DNA from: Blepharisma stoltei
Taxonomy: Eukaryota > Ciliophora > Heterotrichea > Heterotrichida > Blepharismidae
Assembly (NCBI GenBank): GCA_914767885.1
Contig: CAJZBQ010000002.1
Span: 930,001 to 994,000, forward strand
Direction of reading: 5' to 3'
Length of the DNA stretch: 64,000 nt
In this document: positions 35,658 through 46,260 of the stretch, one piece after another
Position numbering within the stretch: position 1 is the first letter of the stretch
Layout of the letters: each line of letters starts with the position of its first letter
Translations under genes and position numbers: made by a program
The notes under the pieces: model-generated
Seen by the model: the letters and a program-made list of their open reading frames with translations, nothing else
The model's database searches: none
What the model was told of the DNA's origin: nothing

Positions 35658-36326
35658 AAAATATTAAGGAGCTAATAGCCTAATAATGCTTCTATTATCA
35701 TTTAATGAGAACTTTGATTAAAATTTTATTGATCTTTAAGAAATAATATATTTATTTTATAGTCCGAACCACTTTTTGGCTCAGATATTAAATATTATAC
35801 ATTCTAACGTGAAATTTTATCCTTTATTTGTAGGAAAATAAAAATCATGCCATTTAAATGTTTATGCATATATGAAGAAGTTCATGATAATATTGAGCAA
35901 AATCCTATCTCATAGACTCATAGATCAATATCTCTATTGCTTATATCAAGAACTCGAACTAATTAAAATCATTGGAATATCGTATTAATCCCAAGCCCAA
36001 AAAATGTTTCTAAAATAAACCTCTTGAAAAGTTTTTTATTATCAATTTTGATTATAATTAGAATTAATGCATCTTTACTCTATTAATATCATATATAAAG
36101 CTTACACTAAAGTAAATTAATTTTTCTTTATGCACATATCTATAGATTTTCACTCATTTATTTTCAAAAAAAATTTGTATCATCTAAGGCTAAATAAAAT
36201 ATTTTTTAAAATTGATTTATCAATTAATCCTAATTCTTCAATTCCATTTTTATCCTAAATTTCTTAAAATACGTTTCCATTTTCTTGTCAAAAATGCAAT
36301 CAATTCTTATGGACTTATAATGGAAA
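35658..36326. other. Intergenic, partly duplicated DNA
   Basis: AT-rich. The part from 35838 parallels 32103-32350. No gene is visible besides the small ORF that starts at 36327. Confidence 0.4.
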
Positions 36327-36536
36327 ATGTTCAGAAGCTATTTACATATCCTCAAACCCTACAAATTTCAGCCGTATAAGTGAATCGATGGAAGCAGATT
36401 ATCAGAAGCAGCAAAAATAAATTCTCCGCTCCACTTCCAAAACCTCTCAGAACGTCGAGTTTACAAGCAAAAATCGGAGCCGCCTGAAGTCTCTTTCCCT
36501 AAAATCAGTGTCATTAACAAGGCTGACATAATTTAA
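36327..36536 (+). CDS. Small conserved protein, paralogue 1
   Basis: 69 residues, starting MFRSYLHILKPYKFQPYKW; one TGA Trp makes the ORF continuous. It aligns end to end with the gene at 38298 (shared FQNL, then VYKQKSEPPEVS, and EAA(K/R)INSPL). Substitutions are mostly conservative, so both copies seem to have been under selection. It is basic, with no signal peptide or membrane helix. I do not recognise the family. The upstream DNA CTTATGGACTTATAATGG is shared with the other copy. Confidence 0.65.
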
Positions 36537-36686
36537 CTGACCTTATAACTAAAATTTCTTTCTTATTCCAGATCTTTTAATTCTCTTTATTTATTCAGTA
36601 ATCTAGATTCTTTAAGAAAAAACTTAATCCTTGTCAATCTCTCAGAGGCCTTTGTTCTTTTCTTTGATTATATTCGAAAGATAATC

Positions 36687-37938
36687 ATGGAAGTTCCTGC
36701 ACCTAAAACTAAGAATGTAAGGATTCGTAACAGAACTGCAAGTCCTGAATTGAAATCAATAGTCAACACCTCGACTGAGCAGCCTGAAAGCACATCAAAA
36801 AGGACCTTAAAGGTGCATAGAAAAGTAAAGGAGGCTAAAGATGACGGCATGCCACCACCCGGATCAATTGAAGAAGATTTCATACTTGAAAAAGAAGGGG
36901 ATGCAACAAATTTCTTAAAAGAAAGAAATTCTGCAACAGGCGAGTATACACTCGACACCTTTTTAAGTGGCCCACATTATGATGATAACGGAAACCTTAT
37001 CCCTTATTCAGTTGTTGGGCCATCTAAATTATTCGACCAAAATAAAGCTCCAGACTGGGAAAGTTTTGAAGCGAAATTACCAGAAAATGACAAAAGGCGA
37101 ATGAGTAAGCATGCGAATTTTAATAAAAAAGCGTATAATCTTGACCCTGAAAAAGAATTTCAAGAGAAATTGAGAAGGATTGAAGAAGGAGCTAAAAAAG
37201 AAGAAACTCTAAAAAAACAAAGGATGAAAACCATGGGGAATGGGGAAAAAATAATACAAGCAAGGCAAGAAAAAATACTTGAAGCGTTCAGAAATATATT
37301 TAATTATTATAAATCCGGTAATTCGCTGAAAAAAATAATAAAAGGATGTATTTAGCCAAATTTAGCATACTGAATACAAGTGGAGAGAATTAGAAAAATC
37401 ATTAGGAAAAATTTCTAATAAAAATGAAGGCGATTTATTAGCAAATCGGGCTCAAGAATACAGAGAAAAAGTAGAGGAATGGGACTTTTTAGACAGATCT
37501 ATATCCTCTAAAGAAAAAGCTGGCGATTTTGCATGGTATATGTCATTGAGAGATAACTCAAAAGATAAACTTGATACTTATTTGCATGTAGGGAATATAT
37601 TTTCTGGGCTGTTTTCTAGAATAGCTGAAAGATCTGATGAGGTTGAGCCAATTATTAGAAAGCCGGGGCTGCCAAAAACGCTTAACAAAACATTCAGAGA
37701 TGACCCATATTTCCAGAAAAGAGTACAGTCAGAAGAGTCTAAAAACAATATTAAGCCAGTTAATTGTACAGAAATAGAAGATTTGTATGTGGTTGGGTAT
37801 GCAAAATTGCCTATGGAATTAGAAGCGGCTAAAAATGTAGGAATTGAAAATGTCAGACCTAATTTGACTGAAATTCAAGAGCAAGAAGAAATTATTGCGG
37901 AGAGTTATGATAGTAACTATATTCGAAATAAGTATTAA
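36687..37938 (+). CDS. Unknown conserved-looking protein, helical
   Basis: 394 residues after removing a ~67-bp IES (37301-37367). It starts MEVPAPKTKNVRIRNRTASP. The N-terminal ~60 residues are basic and Pro/Ser-rich. Then come acidic segments (EEDFILEKEGDATNFLKE), a Lys/Glu helix (EFQEKLRRIEEGAKKEETLKK), and, past the IES, KWRELEKSLGKI, DFAWYMSLRDNSKDK and HVGNIFSGLFSRI. TGA is Trp in the second part. The composition suggests a cytoskeletal or ciliary protein, but no family is recognised. The gene is bounded by the two paralogous small genes at 36327 and 38298. Confidence 0.65.
37301..37367. other. Probable TA-bounded IES, 67 bp
   Basis: The frame ends at TAG 37353-37355 and resumes as EYKWRELEKSL. 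Joining TA at 37301-37302 to TA at 37368-37369 gives NIFTEYKWRELEK in frame. Neighbouring TAs near 37309 also work, so the left end is uncertain by about 8 bp. Confidence 0.5.
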
Positions 37939-38297
37939 TTTTATTTAATGTTGTATTTATAAAAATCTGAATAAAAATTGTGGAGTTTTATTAAATATTA
38001 AAGTTATTGTGGGGAATAAAGTTAATTTAATTATAAAATTCTAACTTCTAAACATTTTTATCCTTTTTTTGTATATTGATTCTATAATAAATTAATTTTA
38101 AAATCCTCATCTTCACCCTCTGCCTTAATTTACCTATAAAAGCCATAAATATCTTAATGCTAAATTCATTCTAATAAAGTTTAATATCTTTTGCCCTATT
38201 GGATCAGTGCAATATGATACCCATTTTTACCCTGATCCCAATATTTGTCCATTTTTCTTATTAAAATCCTCGAATTCTTATGGACTTATAATGGAAA

Positions 38298-38489
38298 ATG
38301 TTCAGAAACTATTTACACCTCCCCAAGACTTTCAAACTTCAGCCCTTTAAATGGAACGACACGAGCCGGATGCAAGAAGCTGCAAGAATAAATTCCCCAC
38401 TGGTCTTTCAGAACCTTGTTGAGAAACGGGTATATAAGCAGAAATCCGAGCCGCCTGAAGTCTCGTTGCTCAAGATGAGATCCATTTAA
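38298..38489 (+). CDS. Small conserved protein, paralogue 2
   Basis: 63 residues, starting MFRNYLHLPKTFKLQPFKW. It is paralogous to 36327-36536, sharing most of the central residues and the EKRVYKQKSEPPEVS motif, but ends six residues earlier. A direct Trp codon replaces the TGA of paralogue 1, an internal check of the TGA=Trp code. Function unknown. Confidence 0.65.
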   Translation: MFRNYLHLPKTFKLQPFKWNDTSRMQEAARINSPLVFQNLVEKRVYKQKSEPPEVSLLKMRSI

Positions 38490-38927
38490 AGAGCTGACGG
38501 TATGTAACTAAGCTTTTCTCAGTAAAATTTGACTTAAAATTTAATTCTTTAAGTAAATGGTCCTTCGTCTTTACCAATGATTCTGTCACTGGCTCACTGT
38601 TAAGTCAGCTATATAAGGATTAAGCGATTTATTAGGGACAATTCAAGGAGAATATCCTGCTTATATATGAGGATTTAGGAGAAAATTAAGGTGGATAATA
38701 AAAGAAAGAAGACAAGTAAAAATCTGTGTGTTGAGGAATTGAAAAAGATGAGGTCAGATGATGGTAAAGGAGAAAAAGGTAATAATGATAAGAAAAATTA
38801 ACGTAAATAAAATTTTGAAATTTAGAATAGGAGAATTTATATTAAAAATTTAAAGATTGGCAGGGATTGAGTTTTAAAAATTTAAAAAATAAATAAAAGT
38901 GATTAAAAATTATGTCAAATTAAATTA
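38490..38927. other. Intergenic, AT-rich
   Basis: No supported gene. A short plus-strand ORF around 38690-38801 rich in Lys and Asp lacks an upstream ATG and is probably chance. Confidence 0.3.
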
Positions 38928-40233
38928 TTATTTTGCCGCTGGTGGAGCTTTTAGAGGAGGCAAGCCCATTTGCTGCCTTATGCTGTTCCAATATTCAATG
39001 CTTTCAGGAACTGGTTCTTTTTGAGGATTTTGGCCTCCTTCTCCAAGCTTACTTTTCTTCTTTAGATTTCTTTTTCTTTCTCTTTCTTCTTCCTCATGAT
39101 GCTGCTGCACCACATTTTCTTCAAATTGTAATTCATTATCAAGTGCGCTTTTCCTTGGGTTTAATATTCCTATATGCATCAAAATGATGTGGAAAACCTA
39201 CTCTTAACATCTGCAGCTGGGACGGCACAGGGATCTTGTGGACGGGAGGATGGAGTTCGGTGATGTTCATCTGCCAGGCTTTTCTTGGTTTGGTGGAGCG
39301 CAATGCCGATTTAGCAGACTCCATGCTCACATCCAGGCCAAGGCTCTACCACGTGGGAATATGGAGCTCAGAGTTGAAATGGATGTCCCAGCAGCACCAG
39401 TGAGGTCCTTATGGTAAATCGGGAACGCTTCCCAGCACAATTCTTGGTGTTGTGTCCTGAGCTAGGAGTTTCCATTTTCGGCAGGTCTATTTTTCGAATT
39501 TTTTGGAAGCCTAAACCCATCGACGTATATCATGTGGCTTCTCATCTCTAGCTCAAGGGTGGCAAGCGCAAGCCCTCTTCCATAAGAGCAAAGGAATGAG
39601 AAGTCGTGCTCTGACTGGTAAGCAATTGGTGGAGCGTTATAGAGATGAATACAGGCTGATCTTTTGGGTCTCCAGGACCACTTTTATATTCTTAGTTAAG
39701 TTAAGTTTAAGGTTTAATATTTCTAATTCTTCTAGCATATGCCTCTTCGGCAAATGAGGCAGGACCAAATCAAAAACAATTTCTTTGCTCAACAAATCCT
39801 CAATAAATTCATCCATATGTGACACTGATAAAGTGCTATCTGAATTCCTTATAAGTATTTTTCTGTAATCATTATAGACAGGCTCCAGTATTTCATAAGC
39901 TTCCTTAGGTTTTCCAATTAATCTCACATATAAACATCCTAAAGCACGCAAATATTTATAGTCTTCTTGCTCTATATATTTTTGTATAATTTCTCATTCA
40001 GGATTTATTTGGAGCAATTTTAAAGCTAAACAAAGAAAAGGGGTAGGTTTTCTTGCACCTCCAAAAGTCCCACCAATTGACTTCAACTCGACAGCCCGAT
40101 CTATAATAGTTTTTGCATTTAATGCAAAACAGCTTTCTTTGTAATAAGTAGAAGCGTATATTTTGGCTCTAATTATTTTATCTATAAGCAATACTGGATT
40201 TATCCCTGTCACTCTGCTTCCTTCATTCGACAT
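38928..40233 (-). CDS. PRPF38A: Pre-mRNA splicing factor PRP38A-like
   Basis: 250 residues once the 553-bp insert 39158-39710 is removed (251 codons with stop, exact). It starts MSNEGSRVTGINPVLLIDKI, then KIIRAKIYASTYYKESCF, GGTFGGARKPTPFLCLALKLLQINPE, and RALGCLYVRLIGKPKEAYEILEPVYNDYRK split over the window. These are diagnostic of PRP38A, a component of the spliceosomal B complex tied to U4/U6.U5 activation. The C-terminal tail is Glu/Arg/Lys-rich, as in the family. A TGA Trp lies at NPEWEII. The promoter is shared with eIF2B-delta (starts 9 bp apart). The insert would destroy the gene if not removed. Confidence 0.9.
39158..39710 (+). mobile_element. SINE-like element in PRP38A, 553 bp with 10-bp TSD
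   Basis: Exact direct repeat GGTTTAATAT (39158-39167 and 39711-39720). The right end carries a TTAGTTAAGTTAAGTTT tail, and the body is related to 6708-7271. Excision of one repeat plus the body rejoins LEELEILNPRKSALDNEL, matching the family. The 553 bp is not a multiple of three. The target repeat contains TA, so TA-dependent excision is possible (39162 to 39715). Confidence 0.85.
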
Positions 40234-40242
40234 TTATATAAT
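40234..40242. promoter_or_regulatory. 9-bp divergent intergenic spacer
   Basis: Only TTATATAAT separates the PRP38A start (minus) from the eIF2B-delta start (plus). It is nearly palindromic and TATA-like. Either transcription starts inside the coding regions or promoters here are extremely compact. The ATGs are supported by family alignment (PRP38A) and by frame (eIF2B-delta). Confidence 0.5.
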
Positions 40243-41605
40243 ATGTCAGGCAGATTTTTTATTTTTTTATTTTTTAATTTATTTTTATTTTTTTTAAAAA
40301 AAAATAGAGAATCATCAGGCGATCCCATACTAGAAAACAAAGCATTTCGGAAAGGTTCTTATCTCCATCATGTTTCTGACCCAGATGAAAAAAACATCGC
40401 AATTTTTTCTCATCTGGAAGCTCAAGATGAAGATTACGCTGACGAAGGCATCCATTGGGCCATCAAAGATTTAAAAGACAAAATTCAGCTGGGCCATATC
40501 GTAGGAGGGAACGCCCGATGTAAAGCTATGCTAGAAGCTCTCAAAATTTTCATCAGAGAATACGAATTCCCTAGAAACCGCGCAGCTAATAGAGATTTAG
40601 AAGACAAAATTGACCATTTCATTAACTATGTTAAGAAAAGCCGCCCATTGAGTTTTGGCATGGAAACTGCAGTCAAATATTTGAAGCTCAAAATCAACAA
40701 AATTCCTCTTGACGCTGAAAACTATTCAGATTTTGAGCAGAAAATCAAAAAATGACTGGTTGACCAAATCAAAGCCTTTATCAGAGACAAAATTGAGCTG
40801 CCTATTTCTATAATTGCAACTAAAGCTTCAGATATAATCAAAGATCGTGACGTAATTCTAATTTACGGCTGCTCTTCAGCTGTTCTTGCATCTCTTATTA
40901 AAGCAAAAGAATTAGGACGCAATTTTAGGGTTATTTATTTTTTTATAAATAAAACCATTTTTTTATTTTTTTTTTAAAAAAAAATTAATTCACGTAAAAT
41001 TTTATATAATTTCTGATTCTCGGCCACATTTTGAAGGGAAAAAAGCCTGTGATAGGCTAATTCAAGCAGAAATCCAATGCACTTATATATTGATATCCAG
41101 TATTTCTTATCATATGGTGGAAGTTACTAGAGTATTTCTTGGAGCTTCAGGATTGACTACAAATGGTTTTTTATTAAGTAGAGCTGGGACAGCTCTAGTC
41201 TGCTGTGTTGCTAACGCATTCAAAAAGCCAGTCCTCGTATGTACAGAAACTTATAAATTCAGCGAAAAAGTCCAGATTGATGCTATTTGTTACAATGAAA
41301 TAGGAAACAGTGACGAACTTGTGAGTACTCAATTTTATCAAGGCGACGTGAGGCTAAAACCTACTCTTGTAGACTGGAAAAACCAGCAAAACTTGAATAT
41401 TTTAAATCTGAAATACGATTTAACCCCTGCTCATTACATAGATATGCTGGTCACTGAAGTCGGGTGCATTCCAGTCACATCAGTACCTGTTGTCCTAAGA
41501 GAATTTTCTTTAGACGCCCAGCAGAGTGACAACAAAGACCCAGAATTAGAACTGATGCTAAATACCCAAGCTGAAAATAAAGCTCCAGAATTAAATACAG
41601 TTTAA
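40243..41605 (+). CDS. EIF2B4: Translation initiation factor eIF2B subunit delta-like
   Basis: 429 residues if only the 73-bp IES 40932-41004 is removed, or 414 if the 45-bp T-to-A tract 40260-40304 is removed too. Motifs: HWAIKDLKDKIQLGHIVGGNARCKAMLEALK, split here as HWAIKDLKDKIQLG and GGNARCKAML; then IIATKASDII, ILIYGCSSAVLASLI, and FRVIISDSRPHFEGKK, which is restored only after IES removal. The ending GASGLTTNGFLLSRAGTALV and VLVCTETYKFSEK is typical. eIF2B is the guanine-nucleotide exchange factor for eIF2. The N-terminal extension of higher eukaryotes is missing. TGA Trp at 40753. Sec5 follows 35 bp downstream. Confidence 0.9.
40260..40304. other. Possible TA-bounded IES, 45 bp
   Basis: A run of T-rich then A-rich DNA between TA at 40260 and TA at 40305, 6 codons into eIF2B-delta. 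It has no stop in frame and its length is a multiple of three, so the frame does not force excision. The encoded IFLFFNLFLFFLKKN would be an odd N-terminus. Composition resembles the confirmed IES 40932-41004. Confidence 0.5.
40932..41004. other. TA-bounded IES, 73 bp, in eIF2B-delta
   Basis: A T-rich then A-rich insert within the strand motif before SDSRP. Excision between TA at 40932 and TA at 41005 gives FRVIISDSRPHFEGK, matching the family. Any other reading hits stops. Confidence 0.85.
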
Positions 41606-41640
41606 CCTAACTATTAGCTACATAAATTTCATAAAAATAT

Positions 41641-44600
41641 ATGGCAAACACATATGACAAGATTAAAGACTTTATTGGGATGCTCAATTTGCATGTAAGA
41701 GGCAAGAAAATGAAAGCCTTAGAAAGCCTGGACGAGTTTTTATTTTCCCAAAATCCTCCGAAACTGACTATGAGAGATGTCACACTACTATTCATGGGCT
41801 ATGAAAACAAAAAAGGCCTTTTACTCGCAATTGGGATGGAAAATCATCTACGAAAAACCTTAAAATCAAGCGCCCACTATGCATTGCAGCTTATAGCCCG
41901 GCTTTTAGAAACATCTCCAAGCAAATCTGACTGTATACAAGTTTTAGGACTTACAGATAGAATGATTCTTCAACAAATGAAATTTGATAAGCATTTTAAG
42001 CACGCAGAAAGCACAAAAAATAAAGGAATTTATGTAGTCTGCAAAAGTTTGAAAAAAATAAAACCATCAGTTCCAGTCGATGTCTATATTACAAGCAAAA
42101 CTTATAGAGACAAATTTTTGAGCTGGCTTACACAAAATAAAGATGAGGAAAATAAAATTGAGGACGAGCCTTCAAGGTGAAGCCAAGTCCCTAAAGAAAA
42201 AATTGACGACAAGCCTGATCCTTTAGGAATTAAAAGTAATATTTCGATTCCTAACCAAGGGACAATGTCCTTGGATTTAGTTGATATAAAATCGCCATTA
42301 TTTAAACCTGCAGTATTTTTGTCAAAAGTCCATGGAAATACGACTATTCCAGAACTGAGAAGGGGGCTGGAAAATTTGAAAAAAGGGTTTAATGATAGAC
42401 AGGCTCAATTTTCAGCAATGATAGGTGAGCATTCTAAGGTATATGGAGAATGCAGAAGCTTGCTAGACGAAATGAGGGATAAGCTTGTAAAGGTGCAGCT
42501 TTCGTCTGGGTCTGCAATGAACGCCCATGAAGCTTTACAATTAGCTGAAAAATCAGAAAATTATGCACTAACACCGCTGTTGAAACAAAAGGCAGAGATG
42601 GAGAGGGTGAAAAAACTGATTTATTTGAGTAATAAATTTAGCTACTTATTTAAGCTACCATCAATGCTGCAAACTCATCAAGCCCATTCAGATATTGATA
42701 CTATTGTAGAATTATATCAAAAACACATATACAATTTACCCCAATAAAGAGAAATATTATAAGGCTAATTAATTAAAATTTTATTCAGAGTTTTTTAGTA
42801 TATCAATAATTAAATCAAATTCCCATTTACCAGTATTCTCTAACGTCGTAAAAAACGTTGATGCGATTATAGGAAATGTAAAAGAAACAATACTCCAAAA
42901 CATTAAAAGGGAAAGAAATTTAAATTTTGATATGATATGAAAAGCTGCCCATCAGTTAAGCGTGCTTAATCCTGATTCTGATGGAATCCAAACAATTTTG
43001 GAAAATTTGTATCAGTTTATTAAAAATTTTATTGAAGATATGTGGGGAAAAATTGATAAACAAGGCGAACTACCGTGGCTTATGAAAGATGAAAAAGAAA
43101 AAAATGATTTTGATATAGAAAGACAGGCAACTGAGCAGCTGATTGAAAGGATTTTGGAAAGATGTGGGCTTTATATTGGGATTTATACACAATTAATAGA
43201 AGAAACTAAAGCAAATTCTTCAAAATACCAAAGGGCTATGAAGAAATTGCAAAGAATAGGAGTTTTGCTAGCAAAAAGGCTGAGGGATAGCTTATTTGAT
43301 GAAAATTCAGAAAAACCTTTAAAAGCAGTTGACATTGACGCGTTATCAACAAAAATGAAACAACTATGCCAATTAATAAAAACTAATGAATTCCAAGAAT
43401 TTGGCATAGAATACACTTGTAAAGTCATAAAATGCCGGATGATTGATCTAAAAAATGAAGTCTCTGACTTATGAAAAGAAGAACTCTGAAGCAAAGATTT
43501 TGAAAATAAATACGGAACCTGCTTGCCCAGCATTTTTCACTGCATGGCAATCCAGCAGATAATGAAATTAAAAAATCATTTACCATCAATTCATGAAAAA
43601 TTTATTTTAGAAATTTTAGAAGGATTGAGCGAAGCCACAATAGCTTTAGTTCAATCAATGCAAAAAACCTTAAATACAGACATAGCCCAACAAGTAAGAA
43701 TCACCAATTCCCAGAAAACGCTACTTACACTATCTAACACATTTTTTATCCAAGAATTTGTCCTTCCAAACATCTCTCAAAATATCCTCGAAATTTTTAA
43801 TATACAATTCTCTGATGAAGCCCAAATAATTATAAACAAAACCATAGAAAAAATATCAGAATTCCGAGAAGCATTAAAAAAATATTTTATTCAAAAAAAA
43901 TCAGATAAATTTGAAAAAATAATTGAAGCTGGGATAAATTATTGTGATGAAAATATTGGGCTTGATGCCTGCATTTTCTATAAACATATGTTGGCTGACC
44001 AAAAAATCGCGACAGAAATTCGTCCTTATGTTTTCAATTTAATTGGAAAATTAGTCAGGTCTATTGAAGAATTAAAAAGAAAATGCCCTGATTTAAGGAA
44101 AGAATTAGAACAAAGCTTCGCTGAAGAAATCGCTCACTTGTGGAGACGAAGCATTCAGGTCCATCATAAACAGTTCGATATTAAAGAAACCATCCAAATC
44201 TGAATTGAGCTGGAATTTTACCAAGGAATTTTGCCGAAAATTGAAATAAAAAATCTTGAAAAATGTTTTTATTATTTAAAAAAAATTTATTCAAAGCTGA
44301 AAGGGCTAACTCCCCCCCCTCCGTGAGTGAACAAAACCATTAGAAAAATCGCTATTTTTTGCCTAAAAGCCCACCCTCGGTGAGTGAACAAAAATTTTTT
44401 TAATAGAAAAACTTTTTATAGAAAAAAAATTGATATATAATAATTAGTATAATGAAATCAAGAGCTAATTCTATTAATTTTAAACAAATTGCTTTTTAAA
44501 ATATAAATTTTATAAATTAAATTAATATTTGTTTTCCAATTTTTGCAAATTAGGATTTTTTTAAATTTTTAAAAAACATATTTTCTATAAAATTTAAATA

Positions 44601-44803
44601 TAAATTTTTTTAAAAAAAAAAATTAAACCCCCCTCCGTGAGTGAACAAAATTTTTTTGTTCACTCACGGAGGGGGGGGGAGTAAGTAAATTAGTAAATAC
44701 AGAAGAGATATTTATTGGTAAATTGAAAGACGCAAAAGATGAATTAATTATGGGCTCGAAGTACAAAATTAGGTTGATGAAAGAGTGCTTAGACATTAAT
44801 TAA
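41641..44803 (+). CDS. EXOC2: Exocyst complex subunit Sec5 (EXOC2)-like
   Basis: 916 residues after removing inserts 42745-42781 and 44307-44681 (917 codons, exact). The Sec5 core is recognisable: SPLFKPAVFLSKVHGNTTI, ELRRGLENLKKGFNDRQAQF, VYGECRSLLDEMRDKL and FKLPSMLQTH, followed by a long helical region. Sec5 is part of the exocyst that tethers secretory vesicles to the plasma membrane. The N-terminal ~220 residues (MANTYDKIKDFIGML...) are lineage-specific in appearance; no Ral-binding domain is evident. Several TGA Trp codons (for example SRWSQVP, MIWKAAHQ, DLWKEELWSKDF). The stop lies 17 bp from the convergent CCDC77-like gene. Confidence 0.85.
42745..42781. other. TA-bounded IES, 37 bp, in Sec5
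   Basis: The frame ends PQ-TAA at 42745. Excision to TA at 42782 gives NLPQYSEFFSISIIKSN in frame and continues into VFSNVVKNVDAIIGNV. 37 bp is not a multiple of three, so removal is required for the rest of Sec5. Confidence 0.7.
44307..44681. mobile_element. C-tract MITE (CCGTGAG type), 375 bp, in Sec5
   Basis: Flanked by TAA triplets (44307-44309 and 44682-44684). The left head is CTCCCCCCCCTCCGTGAG with GTGAACAAAA. A mutated copy follows ~65 bp inside (CACCCTCGGTGAGTGAAC). The right end forms a hairpin of the same unit. Excision rejoins KLKGLSKLVNTEEIF. The interior is A/T-rich without an ORF. Homologous to 3824-4052 and, inverted, to 57732-58123. Confidence 0.9.
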
Positions 44804-44820
44804 TAAAGTTTAATGATTTT

Positions 44821-46260
44821 TTAGTTATTCCATTCTGGGATTTTTTCTTCGAATTTCTTTTTGCATCTTTGGCATACCTTTACTGGTCTCTTTTTAGGAG
44901 GCCTTACTTCTCTAGACTTGTTGTTGTCGTTTTCCTTCTCTTTTTCAATTTGCCTTAGCTGTTCTCTTAAACTTTCTACTTCTCCTGTATATTTATTTGA
45001 GCTGATTCTTCTTTTTTCTTCTAAATCTCTATAATTTTGCGTCAAATTCATTAATTTATTTTCTAGCTCAGTGATTTTTTCAGCGTAAACGCCTTGGAGT
45101 GTTCCGTATTGTTCTTTTATGATATTTAAGCTTTCTTCGTTTTCCATTGCTTGGTTTCTGAATTTATTAGCAAAGTCCTTAGTTTTCTGTTGTGCTAGCC
45201 TTTGGGTTTCTTTAATTTCTTGTTTAGCTTCATTATTCTGCCTTTGAAATTCTATTTTTCTTTCTTCAATTTCGCGTTCCAGCTCCTGTTGTCTTTCTAT
45301 AAGCATTTTTTCTCTGGAAAGCCTTTCATGCCTAAGTTTCAAATATTCCTTACTTCCCTTCTTAGCAAGCAAAATCTACTTTTTAACTAAATTATCTCAA
45401 ATTCATTTCAAAATAATAAAAAATTAACTTTTTCGAAAAATTTAAACCTGATTAATTCAAAAACTTACTTACTAGCCAGGGAAGGAGTTAGTCAGCTGAA
45501 TTTTTGCTTCTTCATCTCTTTCTACCATTGATTTTAGCTCTCTAATTTTATCATCATCCACTTCTTTCCTCATAGCCATTTCCTGCTCCCTCACCTTATC
45601 TTCATCCGCCAAAGCATCAAGCTCACTTTGATAATTTTCTCTTTCTCTTGCTAACTGCTGCTTTAATAGATCTACTTCTATCGCTAAAAAGTTCATTTCT
45701 TCATTAGGCAAATACACTGTCCTCAGCAAATGTTTAGGAGTTTTCGTTGTTTTGCCTACTTTGCAATTATGGCCAGCTCCATTATAAGCTTTACATAGAG
45801 AGCACCATGAGCAGTCTTGGTTTTGTTTTCTGGCGGAGCGTGGTCTTTTGTCTTGGAAAAAAGTGTTTTGGTGAGGCTGAGTTTTGGAGACGGTCAAAAA
45901 TTCTTTGATTTTCATCATATCTTGCTGCTCCTGGAGCCTCAGCATGTCGTTTTCTTGAGAAAGCTTCATTATTTGTTGGCGCTCATTGAATATTATATTT
46001 TGAATTTCTCCTAGTTTTGTCTGCAATTCGTAAATTTTGTCGTTGGAATTTTTGACGTCCTTAAGCTTTTTGATAAAGTCCTTTTGGTTGTGGTGCAAGG
46101 CCTCAATGTTTTCGAGCCACTCTTCACGGCCTTTCTCAAATAATGAAGTCCTAGCTCGATAATGTGAAAGAAGCTTGATTTTGTCAGCTGGAATCGCAAA
46201 TTTCTGGGAAAAATCGAGCTCGATGTCGTTGAGGAACTCGGTGCATACGCTTTCAGACAT
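44821..46260 (-). CDS. CCDC77-like coiled-coil protein
   Basis: 437 residues after removing a 126-bp candidate IES. It starts MSESVCTEFLNDIELDFSQ. LSHYRARTSLFEKGREEWLE and FNERQQIMKLSQENDMLRL resemble the N-terminal half of CCDC77, a centrosome/basal-body coiled-coil protein. A central Cys/His patch (CSWCSLCKAYNGAGHNC) looks metal-binding. The second half is a long coil (EKMLIERQQELEREIEERK) ending with another Cys pair (KVCQRCKKKF). A role at the basal body or axoneme is inferred from the family. It is convergent with Sec5. The family assignment is moderate. Confidence 0.6.
45363..45488. other. Candidate TA-bounded IES, 126 bp
   Basis: The first half ends SFPG-TAG; the second half starts at AKKGSKEYLKL after stops. 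Joining TA at 45363-45364 to TA at 45489-45490 gives KIQLTKKGSKEYLKL in frame. Other boundaries do not keep the frame, but no paralogue confirms this one. Confidence 0.45.

Noticed and set aside
45390-45480. GT-AG intron (GTAAGTAAGT donor) in the CCDC77-like gene
   Set aside because: The donor looks good, but no acceptor in the gap rejoins the second half in frame; a TA-bounded insert does.
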